A stretch of DNA of 64,000 nt, taken from contig NZ_CALUXO010000054.1 in NCBI RefSeq assembly GCF_944324745.1, positions 1 through 64,000 of the forward strand, written 5' to 3'. The number at the start of each line of letters is the position of its first letter. Within the stretch, counting starts at the first letter, position 1. Below, in pieces: positions 28,008-36,153 of this stretch. A program made the position numbers and the translations under genes. Source of the DNA: an uncultured Thomasclavelia sp. (GTDB lineage: Bacteria; Bacillota_I; Bacilli_A; Erysipelotrichales; Coprobacillaceae). The notes under the pieces were generated by a model. That model ran no database searches. It was not told where the DNA came from and was given only the letters and a program-made list of their open reading frames with translations.

Positions 28008-28257
28008 ATAATTTAGTCAATAATTTAACGATTTCATCGATTTTTTGATCAGCATCATGTTCATTGATAGCATTTTTTACACAATGATTCAAATGATTAG
28101 ATAAGACTTCATTATTAGCATTTTTGATTAAAGATTGAATTGCTAATAATTGATTAGCAATATCAATACAATAACGATCTTCTTCAATCATCTTGATGAC
28201 TGCATCAATTTGACCACGCGCTGTTTTCAAACGTAAAATTACTTTTTCATTAGACAT
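28006..28257 (-). CDS. csoR: CsoR-family copper-sensing repressor
   Basis: This 83-residue all-helical repressor has the CsoR copper site with exact family spacing: Cys30, His55 and Cys59 (25 and 4 residues apart, as Cys36-His61-Cys65 in the Mycobacterium protein). Copper binding should release it from DNA. The gene overlaps the end of copA by eight bases, so it is autoregulated with it. The likely operator is the G/C-rich palindrome at 30701-30719. Confidence 0.9.
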   Translation of the reverse strand: MSNEKVILRLKTARGQIDAVIKMIEEDRYCIDIANQLLAIQSLIKNANNEVLSNHLNHCVKNAINEHDADQKIDEIVKLLTKL

Positions 28258-28456
28258 TTTTAATTCCTACCACTTTATAACCGGCTTTTTCTACAGCACT
28301 TGTTAAAACAGCATCTTCTTGAATAGTTTCAACTGTTGCCATGTTATTTTCTAAGTCAACAACAGCAGTAGTTTCTGGTAATCCATTTAAGGCATCAGAA
28401 ACATGTTTTTGACAATGTTGGCACATCATTCCTTCAATTTTAATTTCTTTTTTCAT
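28250..28456 (-). CDS. CopZ-like copper chaperone from an internal in-frame start in copA
   Basis: Inside the copA frame, AAAGGAG (28466-28472) lies nine bases before an ATG at 28456 that opens MKKEIKIEGMMCQHCQ. The resulting 68-residue product is an entire HMA fold of normal CopZ size, with the MxCxxC copper site and nothing extra. The same transcript may therefore give both full CopA and free chaperone that feeds copper to the pump or CsoR. The internal start is inferred from the site and the domain boundary and is not proven. Confidence 0.6.
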   Translation of the reverse strand: MKKEIKIEGMMCQHCQKHVSDALNGLPETTAVVDLENNMATVETIQEDAVLTSAVEKAGYKVVGIKNV

Positions 28457-30688
28457 CTTTACATTCTCCTTTAAATAATATGGTTTAAATCTTTTTAATC
28501 TTAGGGCATTACTTACAACACAGACTGATGATAGCGACATACATAAAGATCCAAACATCGCATCAAGTCGAATTCCAAAAGCATGATAGAAAATCCCTGC
28601 AGCAATTGGGATTCCAATTACATTATAAATAAAGGCCCAGAATAAGTTTTCTTTAATATTTCTAATTGTTCGTTTTGATAATTCGATTGATGATACAATA
28701 TCACGAAGATCATCTTTCATTAAAATAACATCCGCTGCATCAATAGCAATATCATTACCTTTACCAATAGCTACTCCAACATCACTACGAACCAAAGCTG
28801 GAGCATCATTGATTCCATCCCCTACCATTAAAACATGATTTCCTTCATCTTGCAATTTTTTGATCACATTTTCTTTATCTTCGGGTAAAACTTCAGCAAT
28901 AACTTGATCTAATCCCAGCTTTTGATTAATCGCATTTGCTGTAGCTTTTAAATCACCTGTCAACATCACAGTTTTAATTTTCATTTCCTTTAAACGTTTA
29001 ATAGCTTGACGACTTGTGTCTTTAATGTCATCGAAAATGCTTACTAAACCAACTAACTGATTACCTCGAGCCAAAAAGACCAGCGTTTTTCCTTGGTTTA
29101 AATACTCATCGATATATTTTGAATAATGACTGAAATCTAAATTAGCTTCATTGATCATTCTTAAATTACCAACAATATAATCCTGACCGTCAATATTTCC
29201 TTGAATTCCTAAACCACTTAACGATTTAAATTCAGTTGTCTCTTTCAATTCCAATTGCATTTCAGTTGCTTTTTGGATAAAAGCATCAGCTAAAATATGA
29301 CTTGAACCTTTTTCTAAAGAAGCAATTATTTTAATTACTTCCTGATCACTTAAACAATCACTATAAATATCACTTACTTGAACTAATCCTTTAGTTAATG
29401 TACCAGTTTTATCAAATACAACAACATCAACGCTATTTTCATTTTCTAATACTTCAGCACTTTTAATCAAAATTCCATTATTAGCTCCAACCCCTGTTGC
29501 AACCATGATAGCCACCGGTGTCGCCAAGCCTAGTGCACAAGGACAAGAAATAACTAATACGGCAATAGCGCTGGTTATAGCAAAATTCATTCCCATACCA
29601 GCTAATAACCAACCAACAAAAGTAATTACTGAAATTAAAATAACTCCAGGAACAAAGTATTTAACAACTTTATCGATCATTCTCGTCATTGGTGCTTTTG
29701 AGCTAGAAGCTTCTTCAACTAGCTCGATGATTTTGGCTAAAGTACTATCTTCTACTGTTTTAGTAACCTTATAAACAAATGAACCCTGCAGGTTATTTGT
29801 CCCACCAATTACTAAACTGTCAACCTCTTTTTCTACCGGCAAGCTTTCACCAGTAATCATTGATTCATCAATCGAACTAAATCCCTGAATAATTTTTCCA
29901 TCAACTGGTACTGTTTCATTAGCTTTAACCAAAACCTGATCATCAATCTGCAATTCAGATATTTTAACGACCTCTTCTTGACCATCAACGATTCTAGTAG
30001 CAACATCAGGTGCCAGCTCTAATAATTTACTGATAGCATCAGTTGTTTTCTTTTTAGATTTAGCTTCCAAATATTTTCCAAAACTTATTAGAGTGACGAT
30101 CATCCCCGCTGATTCAAAATAAACATTATGAACCAAATGCATTGCATCTAAATGTCCTGTCAATGATAAGACTAATGAATAAACACTATATACAATTGAT
30201 GCTCCAGCACCTAAAGCAATCAATGAATCCATAGTAGGATCTAAATGAAATAAATTTTTAAATCCATTAATATAATAATTACGTTTAATAATAACAATCG
30301 GGATTAAAAATAGTACCTGTAATGCAATGTTTACATAAGGATTTTCTTTAACTATAGATGGAATAGGATAATTAAACATTGATGACATTGAAACATACAT
30401 CAATAAAGCCAAGGCGATAAAACAATAAATGAGCTGCTTTTTTAAAGCACCTAAATCATCATTATCAATCAAAGTTTCATCAAAGCTACTGGCCTGATAT
30501 CCTCCATCATTGACTGCCTTAATGATCATAGCATCATTTACTTTATTTTCATCAAATTCAACTGTCATTGAGTTAGTCAATAAGCTTACTTCGACTTTAT
30601 CAACTCCTGGCAATTTCGCCACACTATTATAAACATGATTTTCACAAGCTGAACAAGTCATCCCTTTTACACTATATTTTTGTTTCAT
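28250..30688 (-). CDS. copA: copper-exporting P-type ATPase with N- and C-terminal HMA domains
   Basis: This 812-residue P1B-ATPase pumps Cu(I) out. It has an N-terminal HMA domain (MTCSAC, Cys12 and Cys15), membrane helices, the ITGES actuator motif, the copper-selective CPC (about residue 383) and the phosphorylation motif DKTGT (about 424). The nucleotide-domain motif is GDGINDAP. Unusually a second HMA domain (GMMCQHCQKH) follows the last helices, from about residue 745. AAGGAGG precedes the start. The C-terminal domain has its own ribosome binding site and start (see 28250-28456). Confidence 0.95.
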   Translation of the reverse strand: MKQKYSVKGMTCSACENHVYNSVAKLPGVDKVEVSLLTNSMTVEFDENKVNDAMIIKAVNDGGYQASSFDETLIDNDDLGALKKQLIYCFIALALLMYVSMSSMFNYPIPSIVKENPYVNIALQVLFLIPIVIIKRNYYINGFKNLFHLDPTMDSLIALGAGASIVYSVYSLVLSLTGHLDAMHLVHNVYFESAGMIVTLISFGKYLEAKSKKKTTDAISKLLELAPDVATRIVDGQEEVVKISELQIDDQVLVKANETVPVDGKIIQGFSSIDESMITGESLPVEKEVDSLVIGGTNNLQGSFVYKVTKTVEDSTLAKIIELVEEASSSKAPMTRMIDKVVKYFVPGVILISVITFVGWLLAGMGMNFAITSAIAVLVISCPCALGLATPVAIMVATGVGANNGILIKSAEVLENENSVDVVVFDKTGTLTKGLVQVSDIYSDCLSDQEVIKIIASLEKGSSHILADAFIQKATEMQLELKETTEFKSLSGLGIQGNIDGQDYIVGNLRMINEANLDFSHYSKYIDEYLNQGKTLVFLARGNQLVGLVSIFDDIKDTSRQAIKRLKEMKIKTVMLTGDLKATANAINQKLGLDQVIAEVLPEDKENVIKKLQDEGNHVLMVGDGINDAPALVRSDVGVAIGKGNDIAIDAADVILMKDDLRDIVSSIELSKRTIRNIKENLFWAFIYNVIGIPIAAGIFYHAFGIRLDAMFGSLCMSLSSVCVVSNALRLKRFKPYYLKENVKMKKEIKIEGMMCQHCQKHVSDALNGLPETTAVVDLENNMATVETIQEDAVLTSAVEKAGYKVVGIKNV

Positions 30689-30700
30689 ATTGCCTCCTTA

Positions 30701-30719
30701 ACCCCTCCTAGGGGGGTAT
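30701..30719. promoter_or_regulatory. probable CsoR operator before copA
   Basis: ACCCCTCCTAGGGGGGT is a near-palindrome with C-rich and G-rich arms, like CsoR sites. It lies between the copA -10 and ribosome binding site. Confidence 0.7.
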
Positions 30720-30725
30720 GGTTTT

Positions 30726-30754
30726 AGTATAACCATAATTATCTATTTTTACAA
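30726..30754 (-). promoter_or_regulatory. promoter of copA-csoR
   Basis: On the minus strand TTGTAA (30749-30754) and TATACT (30726-30731) are 17 bases apart. Confidence 0.6.
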
Positions 30755-30777
30755 GTAATATGCTCATTTAAACAAAA

Positions 30778-30801
30778 AACTATTGCCAGTAAGCAATAGT
30801 T
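30778..30801 (-). terminator. terminator of nitroreductase gene
   Basis: AACTATTGC and GCAATAGTT pair perfectly around a six-base loop, with TTTTTTG following on the minus strand. Confidence 0.8.
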
Positions 30802-31327
30802 AATAAAATTTGGTAATATCAGTAACTGTTTTTCTTTTAGGTTTTTCTGGTTTAATATCTGGATAGCCAACAGCAATAACTGAAACAATAATTTCATTTT
30901 CATCGATATCTAATAACTTTCGGATTTTATCAGCATCACGAATTCCCATGACCAACGTTCCTAGTCCTAACTCTGTTGCCTTTAATAACAAATTCTCATT
31001 AGCAAGACCTAAATCATAAATCCCCCAGCCATTTTCTAATTCATTATTAGCAGCGCCATCGCGATTATAACCTGAACGATTTTTTATAAAACTAGTAATG
31101 ATCAATACTGGAGCATCCAGACTATTTTGGTAATTAAACTCTGGTAAACACTCTTGTTTAACTTTAGTTAGCAAATCAGCTGACATTACTACATGGTATC
31201 TGGCAGTTTGGCTGTTTTTCCATGATGGAGCCAAAATGGCTGCATCAATAATAGTAGTTATCATTTCTTTGGAAACTTCTTGCTTTTTATATTTACGAAT
31301 ACTTCTTCTTTGGTTAATTACATCCAT
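30800..31327 (-). CDS. nitroreductase-family FMN oxidoreductase
   Basis: This 175-residue protein has the family N-terminus (INQRRSIRKYKKQEV, FMN phosphate-binding Arg-Ser-x-Arg), PSWKNSQTARYHVV and the C-terminal GYPDIKPEKPKRK. Such enzymes bind FMN and reduce nitro compounds, quinones or flavins with NAD(P)H. AAGGAGATAG precedes the ATG. It stands alone, and the physiological substrate is unknown. Confidence 0.88.
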   Translation of the reverse strand: MDVINQRRSIRKYKKQEVSKEMITTIIDAAILAPSWKNSQTARYHVVMSADLLTKVKQECLPEFNYQNSLDAPVLIITSFIKNRSGYNRDGAANNELENGWGIYDLGLANENLLLKATELGLGTLVMGIRDADKIRKLLDIDENEIIVSVIAVGYPDIKPEKPKRKTVTDITKFY

Positions 31328-31370
31328 ACATCTATCTCCTTAATCATTTATTTGATTTCCTTTGACTTCT

Positions 31371-32210
31371 ATTATACCAGATTTCAGCAATACAATAAAC
31401 TTATCTGTTAACTGAGAATCAAATTGTAAACCACGATTTCGTTTTAATTCTTTAATAGCATATTCTAGCAAGTGAGCTTCTTTATAACTGCTTTTTAAAG
31501 CTATCAGATCAAAAAAATCATTCTACCACCAACAGGAATATTTCCACCAGCGATGCAATATGAATAGCTACGACCATCATAGCATTCATGATGAGTCAAT
31601 ACTATCAAAATAACATAATCAAGTGATGACAAATGTCGAATTATATTTACTGAAGCTGCAACTGCGATTGTATTATTTTAAATTCTTCTTCATTTAACTT
31701 AATTGTCTTTTTCAAAATGGATAAAAGTATAATGACCTTTTACATCAATTGCTGCAGTTAAAGCATAAATTATTGGTGAATATTAATTTTAATATTTTTT
31801 ACCTAATAGTGACTTTGATCACTAAACAATTTACTCTTCCATTAAACAATTTTGAATTTGAACAAGCTCATCGATAAATAAATCTAAAAAGCTAGAATAT
31901 TGAGTTCATACTTTTTTACCTCATAGTTTCATCTTTTCTTCTAGTCTCATAAGTGCACCTTTTTAATGTTTGATGCATTTTTTAGCTTTTAAATTGATCA
32001 TAGTCACTAAAACTTCTGTAGAAAGATTATGCGATTTTCATTATTACATAACCTATATTCAATTCATTAAAAAAACATCCAAAGTACCCCAAAATATTGA
32101 CGTAAAACCTATATTCCCTCTTTAACACAATTTTGATACAGTGTAAGATCTTTATAAGCTGGATTAAAATCTAAAGCAAAAATAATGGATAGATCAAATA
32201 AATTATCATA
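31371..32210 (-). pseudogene. decayed PAS/HD-GYP domain signalling gene
   Basis: No long frame exists here, but the minus strand holds ordered fragments in shifting frames with many stops. About 32110-32200 reads FDLSIIFALDFNPAYKDLTLYQN, like a sensor-domain stretch. About 31705-31770 reads ALTAAIDVKGHYTF, like the HD-GYP opening. About 31510-31640 reads IIRHLSSLDYVI and HHECYDGRSYSYCIAGG, like the HHE-YDG-GY block. About 31371-31500 reads YAIKELKRNRGLQFDSQLT, like the domain's end. The gene was probably a cyclic-di-GMP phosphodiesterase or related sensor. Exact limits are approximate. Confidence 0.7.
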
Positions 32211-32250
32211 CTTATTTAATTAATTTAATGTGTTACATTGCGATTAACTA

Positions 32251-32285
32251 AAAAATCTTAACAACTTAAAGTTGTTAAGATTTTT
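32251..32285 (-). terminator. terminator of htpG
   Basis: A 17-bp nearly perfect stem (AAAAATCTTAACAACTT with its complement) on both sides of a minimal loop, with T runs, lies just after the htpG stop. Confidence 0.85.
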
Positions 32286-32288
32286 TGA

Positions 32289-34178
32289 TTATTTATTTAA
32301 TTCAATCATCAAATCACAAATTTTATTAGAAAATTCAACTGGATTGTCAATTGAGAAACCTTCAATTAATAAAGCTTGATCATAAAGGATACTAGCATAA
32401 TCTTTAATTTTATCAGGATTATTTTCATAAACTTTCTTCATAGCATTGAAAATATCATGATTTGGATTGATTTCCAAAATTCTTCCAGCTTTAACCCCAG
32501 GATTATCTGGCATTTGATTTAAGACTTTTTCCATCTCAAAAGATACACCTTCACTAGATACTAAGCAAACTGGATGTGTCTTTAATCTAGCTGATACTTT
32601 AACATCAACAACTTGATCACCTAAAGCATCTTTAATTGCGGAAAGCATGTCTTTATTTTCTTCACTAGTTTTTTCTAATTCTTTCTTTTCTTCTTCACTG
32701 TCAATGTCTAAATCACCTTGAGCAACACTCTTGAATGGTTTTTCTTTATAATCACGCATCATTTGGATACAGAATTCATCAACATTATCAGTTAAATATA
32801 GAACATCATAACCTTTATCTTTAACTACTTCAACTTGTGGTAATGTAGCAATCTTGTCTAATGTTTCACCGCTGGCATAATAGATATCTTTTTGACCTTC
32901 AGGCATACTTTCTACATATTCAGTTAAAGTAATATATTTTTCTTGTTTACTTGAATAATACAACAATAAATCTTGTAATTTTTCTTTTAACATTCCATAG
33001 CTATTATAGATACCAAATTTTAACTGTAAACCAAAATTATCAAAGAATTCTAGATATTTATCCCGATCATTTTTCAACATTTTTTCTAATTCTGATTGAA
33101 TTTTCTTTTCAATTTTATCAGCGATTACTTTTAATTGACGATCGTGTTGTAACATTTCACGAGAAATGTTTAATGATAAGTCTTCAGAATCAACTAATCC
33201 CTTAACAAATCTAAAATGTTCAGGTACTAATTCACTTGCTTTATCCATGATGAAAACACCACGAGAATATAATTGAAGACCTTTTTCATAATCATTTGAA
33301 TAATAATTCATTGGTGGTTTTGATGGAATAAACAATAACGCATCATATGAAACAGTTCCTTCAACACGAGAATGAATCACTTTTAATGGATTATTAAAAT
33401 CATTGAATTTATCTTTATAAAATTCATTATATTCTTCATCAGTAATTTCATTTTTATTTCGTTTCCATAATGGAACCATTGAATTCAATGTTTTATTTTC
33501 TACAACATCTTCATATTCATCACTATCTTCTTTTTTCTTTGATGTTGTTACATCCATAGTGATTGGATAATGAACATAATCAGAATATTTTTTAACCAAA
33601 TGTTCAATTTCATATTGGTCTAAATAAGTATCATAGTTATCATCATCAGTATTATCTTTTAAATATAATTTAATGGTAGTACCATAATCACTAACATCAG
33701 TTTCAAAAATTTCATAGCCATCTGTTACTTCAGAAACCCAAGTATATCCTTGGTCAGTACCATATTTTTTAGAAATTACTTCAACTTTTTTAGCTACCAT
33801 GAAAGCTGCATAGAAACCAACACCAAATTGACCAATGATATCAATATCATCACTATCAATTTCATTTTTAAAATCAAAAGAACCACTATTGGCAATTGTT
33901 CCTAAATGAGTTTCTAATTCTTCTTTATCCATCCCAATTCCATGGTCTTTAACAGTCAATACCCGATTTTCTTTATCAATCGCTAATTCGATTTTCAAAT
34001 CATCACGATTAATTGAAGAAATATTTTCAGTAAGAGCCTTATAATATAACTTATCACTTGCATCACTTGCATTAGAAATCAACTCTCTTAAAAAGATTTC
34101 TTTATGGGTATAAATTGAATTAATCATTAAATCTAATAAACGTTTAGATTCAGCTTTAAATTGTTTTTTCTCTGCCAT
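32289..34178 (-). CDS. htpG: chaperone protein HtpG (Hsp90)
   Basis: This 629-residue ATP-dependent chaperone has an N-terminal GHKL ATPase domain (ELISNASDASDKL, DHGIGM, GQFGVGFYAAF), a middle domain (NISREMLQHDRQL) and a C-terminal dimerisation domain. I chose the ATG at 34178 (MAEKKQFKAE), five bases after GGAGATG, over an upstream in-frame start at 34202. Two CIRCE elements bracket its promoter, so HrcA repression is expected. In Bacillus htpG lacks CIRCE. Confidence 0.95.
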   Translation of the reverse strand: MAEKKQFKAESKRLLDLMINSIYTHKEIFLRELISNASDASDKLYYKALTENISSINRDDLKIELAIDKENRVLTVKDHGIGMDKEELETHLGTIANSGSFDFKNEIDSDDIDIIGQFGVGFYAAFMVAKKVEVISKKYGTDQGYTWVSEVTDGYEIFETDVSDYGTTIKLYLKDNTDDDNYDTYLDQYEIEHLVKKYSDYVHYPITMDVTTSKKKEDSDEYEDVVENKTLNSMVPLWKRNKNEITDEEYNEFYKDKFNDFNNPLKVIHSRVEGTVSYDALLFIPSKPPMNYYSNDYEKGLQLYSRGVFIMDKASELVPEHFRFVKGLVDSEDLSLNISREMLQHDRQLKVIADKIEKKIQSELEKMLKNDRDKYLEFFDNFGLQLKFGIYNSYGMLKEKLQDLLLYYSSKQEKYITLTEYVESMPEGQKDIYYASGETLDKIATLPQVEVVKDKGYDVLYLTDNVDEFCIQMMRDYKEKPFKSVAQGDLDIDSEEEKKELEKTSEENKDMLSAIKDALGDQVVDVKVSARLKTHPVCLVSSEGVSFEMEKVLNQMPDNPGVKAGRILEINPNHDIFNAMKKVYENNPDKIKDYASILYDQALLIEGFSIDNPVEFSNKICDLMIELNK

Positions 34179-34195
34179 TTTTACATCTCCATTCT

Positions 34196-34222
34196 TTAGC
34201 ACTCACTATCCATTTGTGCTAA
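34196..34222. promoter_or_regulatory. CIRCE element 1 (HrcA operator)
   Basis: TTAGCACTC, nine bases, TTGTGCTAA: 16 of 18 arm positions match the CIRCE consensus. It lies between the -10 and the htpG start. Confidence 0.85.
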
Positions 34223-34226
34223 AACT

Positions 34227-34255
34227 ATTCTAATACATCTGTTTAGCACTGTCAA
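34227..34255 (-). promoter_or_regulatory. promoter of htpG
   Basis: On the minus strand TTGACA (34250-34255) and TAGAAT (34227-34232) are exactly 17 bases apart. CIRCE 2 covers the -35. Confidence 0.85.
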
Positions 34256-34269
34256 GTAAAAAGTGCTAA
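34243..34269. promoter_or_regulatory. CIRCE element 2, sharing an arm with a terminator
   Basis: TTAGCACTG, nine bases, AAGTGCTAA: 16 of 18 arm positions match CIRCE. The right arm is also one stem arm of the hairpin at 34261-34289. Confidence 0.85.
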
Positions 34270-34289
34270 ATCATTAAACGTTAGCACTT
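34256..34289 (-). terminator. terminator of HAD gene built from CIRCE half-sites
   Basis: AAGTGCTAA (34261-34269) and TTAGCACTT (34281-34289) form the stem; on the minus strand a run of five T follows. The HAD gene stop lies in the stem. Confidence 0.65.
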
Positions 34290-35118
34290 AAATTAATCCC
34301 AGTTTCAAAAATTCATCATAAACACCATCTTGTTCAACACTTAAACAAATTGCATCAGCAATTTTCTTTAATTCTACACTACCATTTTCCATAACAATGC
34401 CCAAGGCGACTGTATCAATCATTTCATAATCGTTCATACTATCACCAAAAGCAATCGTATCTTGCATATCCATATTTAAATACTTTACAACATATCTGAT
34501 CCCAGTACCTTTATTATCAGTTTTTGAAATAATTTCGCCATTTAAATTTTCATTACCGAGATCATGTAAAATAAAATTAACATCATTTTCTAACTCGCTT
34601 TTAGCAGTTAATAGATCTGCTTTCTTTTGAGCAACAAAAGAAATTTTATGAACACCTAATCCATCATATTCATTTAAATCTAAAGCATTAAATTTTTCAT
34701 TATGTTCTGCAATTAAACGTTCCATTTCGGAATTAGTAACTTCTTTGTTATCAAGTGAAGCAAATAATTTAATCATATCTTCAGACATGTATGTAACATT
34801 AGTACATTCATAATTAAAAAGAATGTGATTTTGATTAAATACCTGAGTAACTTTATTTACTAGCTTTTCACTAAAAAAGCTTTGATGAATTACTTTTCCT
34901 GCTACCTCAACATAACTGCCAGCACTAGCTATAATCCCATCAAAAGTAACTTGATTTAATTCATCACGAGTTGCTGCTTTATTTCTTCCAGTACAAATAA
35001 AAACCTTATGCCCATTTTTTCTTGCTTTAGTAATTGCTTCTTTAACTTTAGTTGATATTGATTGATGGTGCGCTACAATAGTTCCATCAATATCTAAAAA
35101 AATTGCCTTGCTATTCAT
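34288..35118 (-). CDS. Cof-type HAD-IIB phosphatase
   Basis: This 276-residue hydrolase has motif I FLDIDGTIV, motif II ICTGRNKAA and motif IV IAFGDSMNDYEM. The cap-domain insertion lies between. The probable role is dephosphorylation of a sugar phosphate or related metabolite. It shares little beyond motifs with the HAD protein at 22446-23210, so the two are likely separate paralogues. It stands upstream of htpG on the same strand but ends at a terminator. Confidence 0.88.
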   Translation of the reverse strand: MNSKAIFLDIDGTIVAHHQSISTKVKEAITKARKNGHKVFICTGRNKAATRDELNQVTFDGIIASAGSYVEVAGKVIHQSFFSEKLVNKVTQVFNQNHILFNYECTNVTYMSEDMIKLFASLDNKEVTNSEMERLIAEHNEKFNALDLNEYDGLGVHKISFVAQKKADLLTAKSELENDVNFILHDLGNENLNGEIISKTDNKGTGIRYVVKYLNMDMQDTIAFGDSMNDYEMIDTVALGIVMENGSVELKKIADAICLSVEQDGVYDEFLKLGLI

Positions 35119-35155
35119 ACTATTCCCCCATATATCATCTTTTTTATATACTCTT

Positions 35156-35184
35156 AAAAACGTGGAAAGCTATAACTTTCCACG
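35156..35184 (-). terminator. terminator of the iron operon
   Basis: CGTGGAAAG and CTTTCCACG pair perfectly around a six-base loop. TTTTT follows on the minus strand. The last gene's stop lies in the loop. Confidence 0.88.
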
Positions 35185-35367
35185 CATTTGATATAATCGC
35201 TTTTTACGTTGTTTAAAACAAACATACGTGCAGCCGCTACAATGACCACCACAGCTAGTTTTTTCATTAATATGATTTGAATAAATTTTTTTTAAAGCAA
35301 TAATAACCGCTGCAAAAATAATAATTATAATTATGATATTTGCTAAATTATTAATTATCCAGTCCAT
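35170..35367 (-). CDS. FeoB-associated Cys-rich membrane protein
   Basis: This 65-residue protein has one N-terminal transmembrane helix (about residues 5-28), then a Cys cluster CGGHCSGCTYVCF and a basic tail. It matches the FeoB-associated Cys-rich family (PF12669). I chose the ATG at 35367, behind GAGGGGTG. It is the last gene of the feo cluster and a second paralogue lies at 35945-36136. Such proteins are thought to assist iron passage; the mechanism is not known. Confidence 0.8.
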   Translation of the reverse strand: MDWIINNLANIIIIIIIFAAVIIALKKIYSNHINEKTSCGGHCSGCTYVCFKQRKKRLYQMRGKL

Positions 35368-35424
35368 TACTATCACCCCTCAATAATAGTAATATAGCAC
35401 AAGATAGTTTTATTAGTCAATCAG

Positions 35425-35790
35425 TTAACCATTATTAGCCAGGACTACCTGATAACCAGCATTCTCGATAGCTTGATAAATAACTTGCATATCTATTGGT
35501 CGATCATATAAAATAGTTGCTTCTTCATGAGCTAAATCAACTTTAGCACTAGCTCCTTCGATTGAATTGATTGCATTAGTTACATTATTAACACAGTGTT
35601 GACAATGCATACCACTAATTTTAACCGTTATCTTACCAATAACTGGTGATGAAAGTTTCTTTTCTTTACTAATTGTTGAATCATGTCCACCACCACAACA
35701 AGGACTCTCTCCTTTAAAATGTTTTAAAGTACCCTTGATTGCAAAAATGATAATAACAACAACTATGATTAAGATTATTGCATCAACCAT
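35425..35790 (-). CDS. membrane-anchored heavy-metal-associated (HMA) domain protein
   Basis: This 121-residue protein combines an N-terminal membrane helix (about 3-20), a CCGGGH motif (about 31-36) like FeoB-associated proteins, and a complete HMA domain (about 50-118) with the metal site GMHCQHC. It looks like a FeoB-associated anchor fused to a copper-chaperone-type domain. The ATG at 35790 overlaps the stop of the 52-residue protein by eight bases, so the two are coupled. Which metal it binds is unknown; HMA domains usually take copper or zinc. Confidence 0.8.
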   Translation of the reverse strand: MVDAIILIIVVVIIIFAIKGTLKHFKGESPCCGGGHDSTISKEKKLSSPVIGKITVKISGMHCQHCVNNVTNAINSIEGASAKVDLAHEEATILYDRPIDMQVIYQAIENAGYQVVLANNG

Positions 35791-35941
35791 TTTGATCCCT
35801 TCTTTCCTGAAATTTTAAATCACGTCGTTTATTTATTATTTTTTTAATTTTTAAACACCCTAAATAAATACACATACCAATAATATAAACAAGAATCACC
35901 AAGGCAAACATTATAAACATTGACTCTGTTGATTGGCCCAT
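35783..35941 (-). CDS. 52-residue single-span membrane protein in the iron operon
   Basis: AAAGGAG lies nine bases before the ATG at 35941. The frame runs 52 codons to the TGA at 35783: MGQSTESMFIMFALVILVYI at the start, one membrane helix of about 22 residues containing two Cys, then a very basic tail (KIKKIINKRRD). It fills the gap between two feo accessory genes and overlaps the HMA protein start. Its spacing and good ribosome binding site argue it is real. It could be a small FeoB partner, analogous in role to FeoC-type accessories. I recognise no family. Confidence 0.65.
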   Translation of the reverse strand: MGQSTESMFIMFALVILVYIIGMCIYLGCLKIKKIINKRRDLKFQERRDQNG

Positions 35942-35944
35942 TGC

Positions 35945-36136
35945 TTAGATCTCCTTTCCCTTATTTTTATCAGCAAAATACTGTTCTTTTAAATTTTCAA
36001 AATTATTGCAACCACTACAACCAGCACAGATACCATTACAACCATCCGCACCAGCACTTTTTTTCTTTTTATATTGCTGGTAAATTATATAAATACAATA
36101 AGCAAATATTAAAGTTAAAAAAATAATATCTACCAT
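35945..36136 (-). CDS. FeoB-associated Cys-rich membrane protein
   Basis: This 63-residue protein has one transmembrane helix (about 3-20), a Lys-rich turn and the cluster CNGICAGCSGCNN, typical of the FeoB-associated family. GGGAGG precedes the ATG. It lies 55 bases after feoB, past a hairpin terminator, and only three bases before the 52-residue gene. It likely works with FeoB in ferrous iron uptake. Confidence 0.82.
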   Translation of the reverse strand: MVDIIFLTLIFAYCIYIIYQQYKKKKSAGADGCNGICAGCSGCNNFENLKEQYFADKNKGKEI

Positions 36137-36153
36137 AATTTTAACCTCCCTTT

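Noticed and set aside
31328-32250. Possible insertion sequence or prophage remnant in the long gap
   Set aside because: No terminal inverted repeats, target duplications or transposase motifs were found. The readable fragments are of HD-GYP type.
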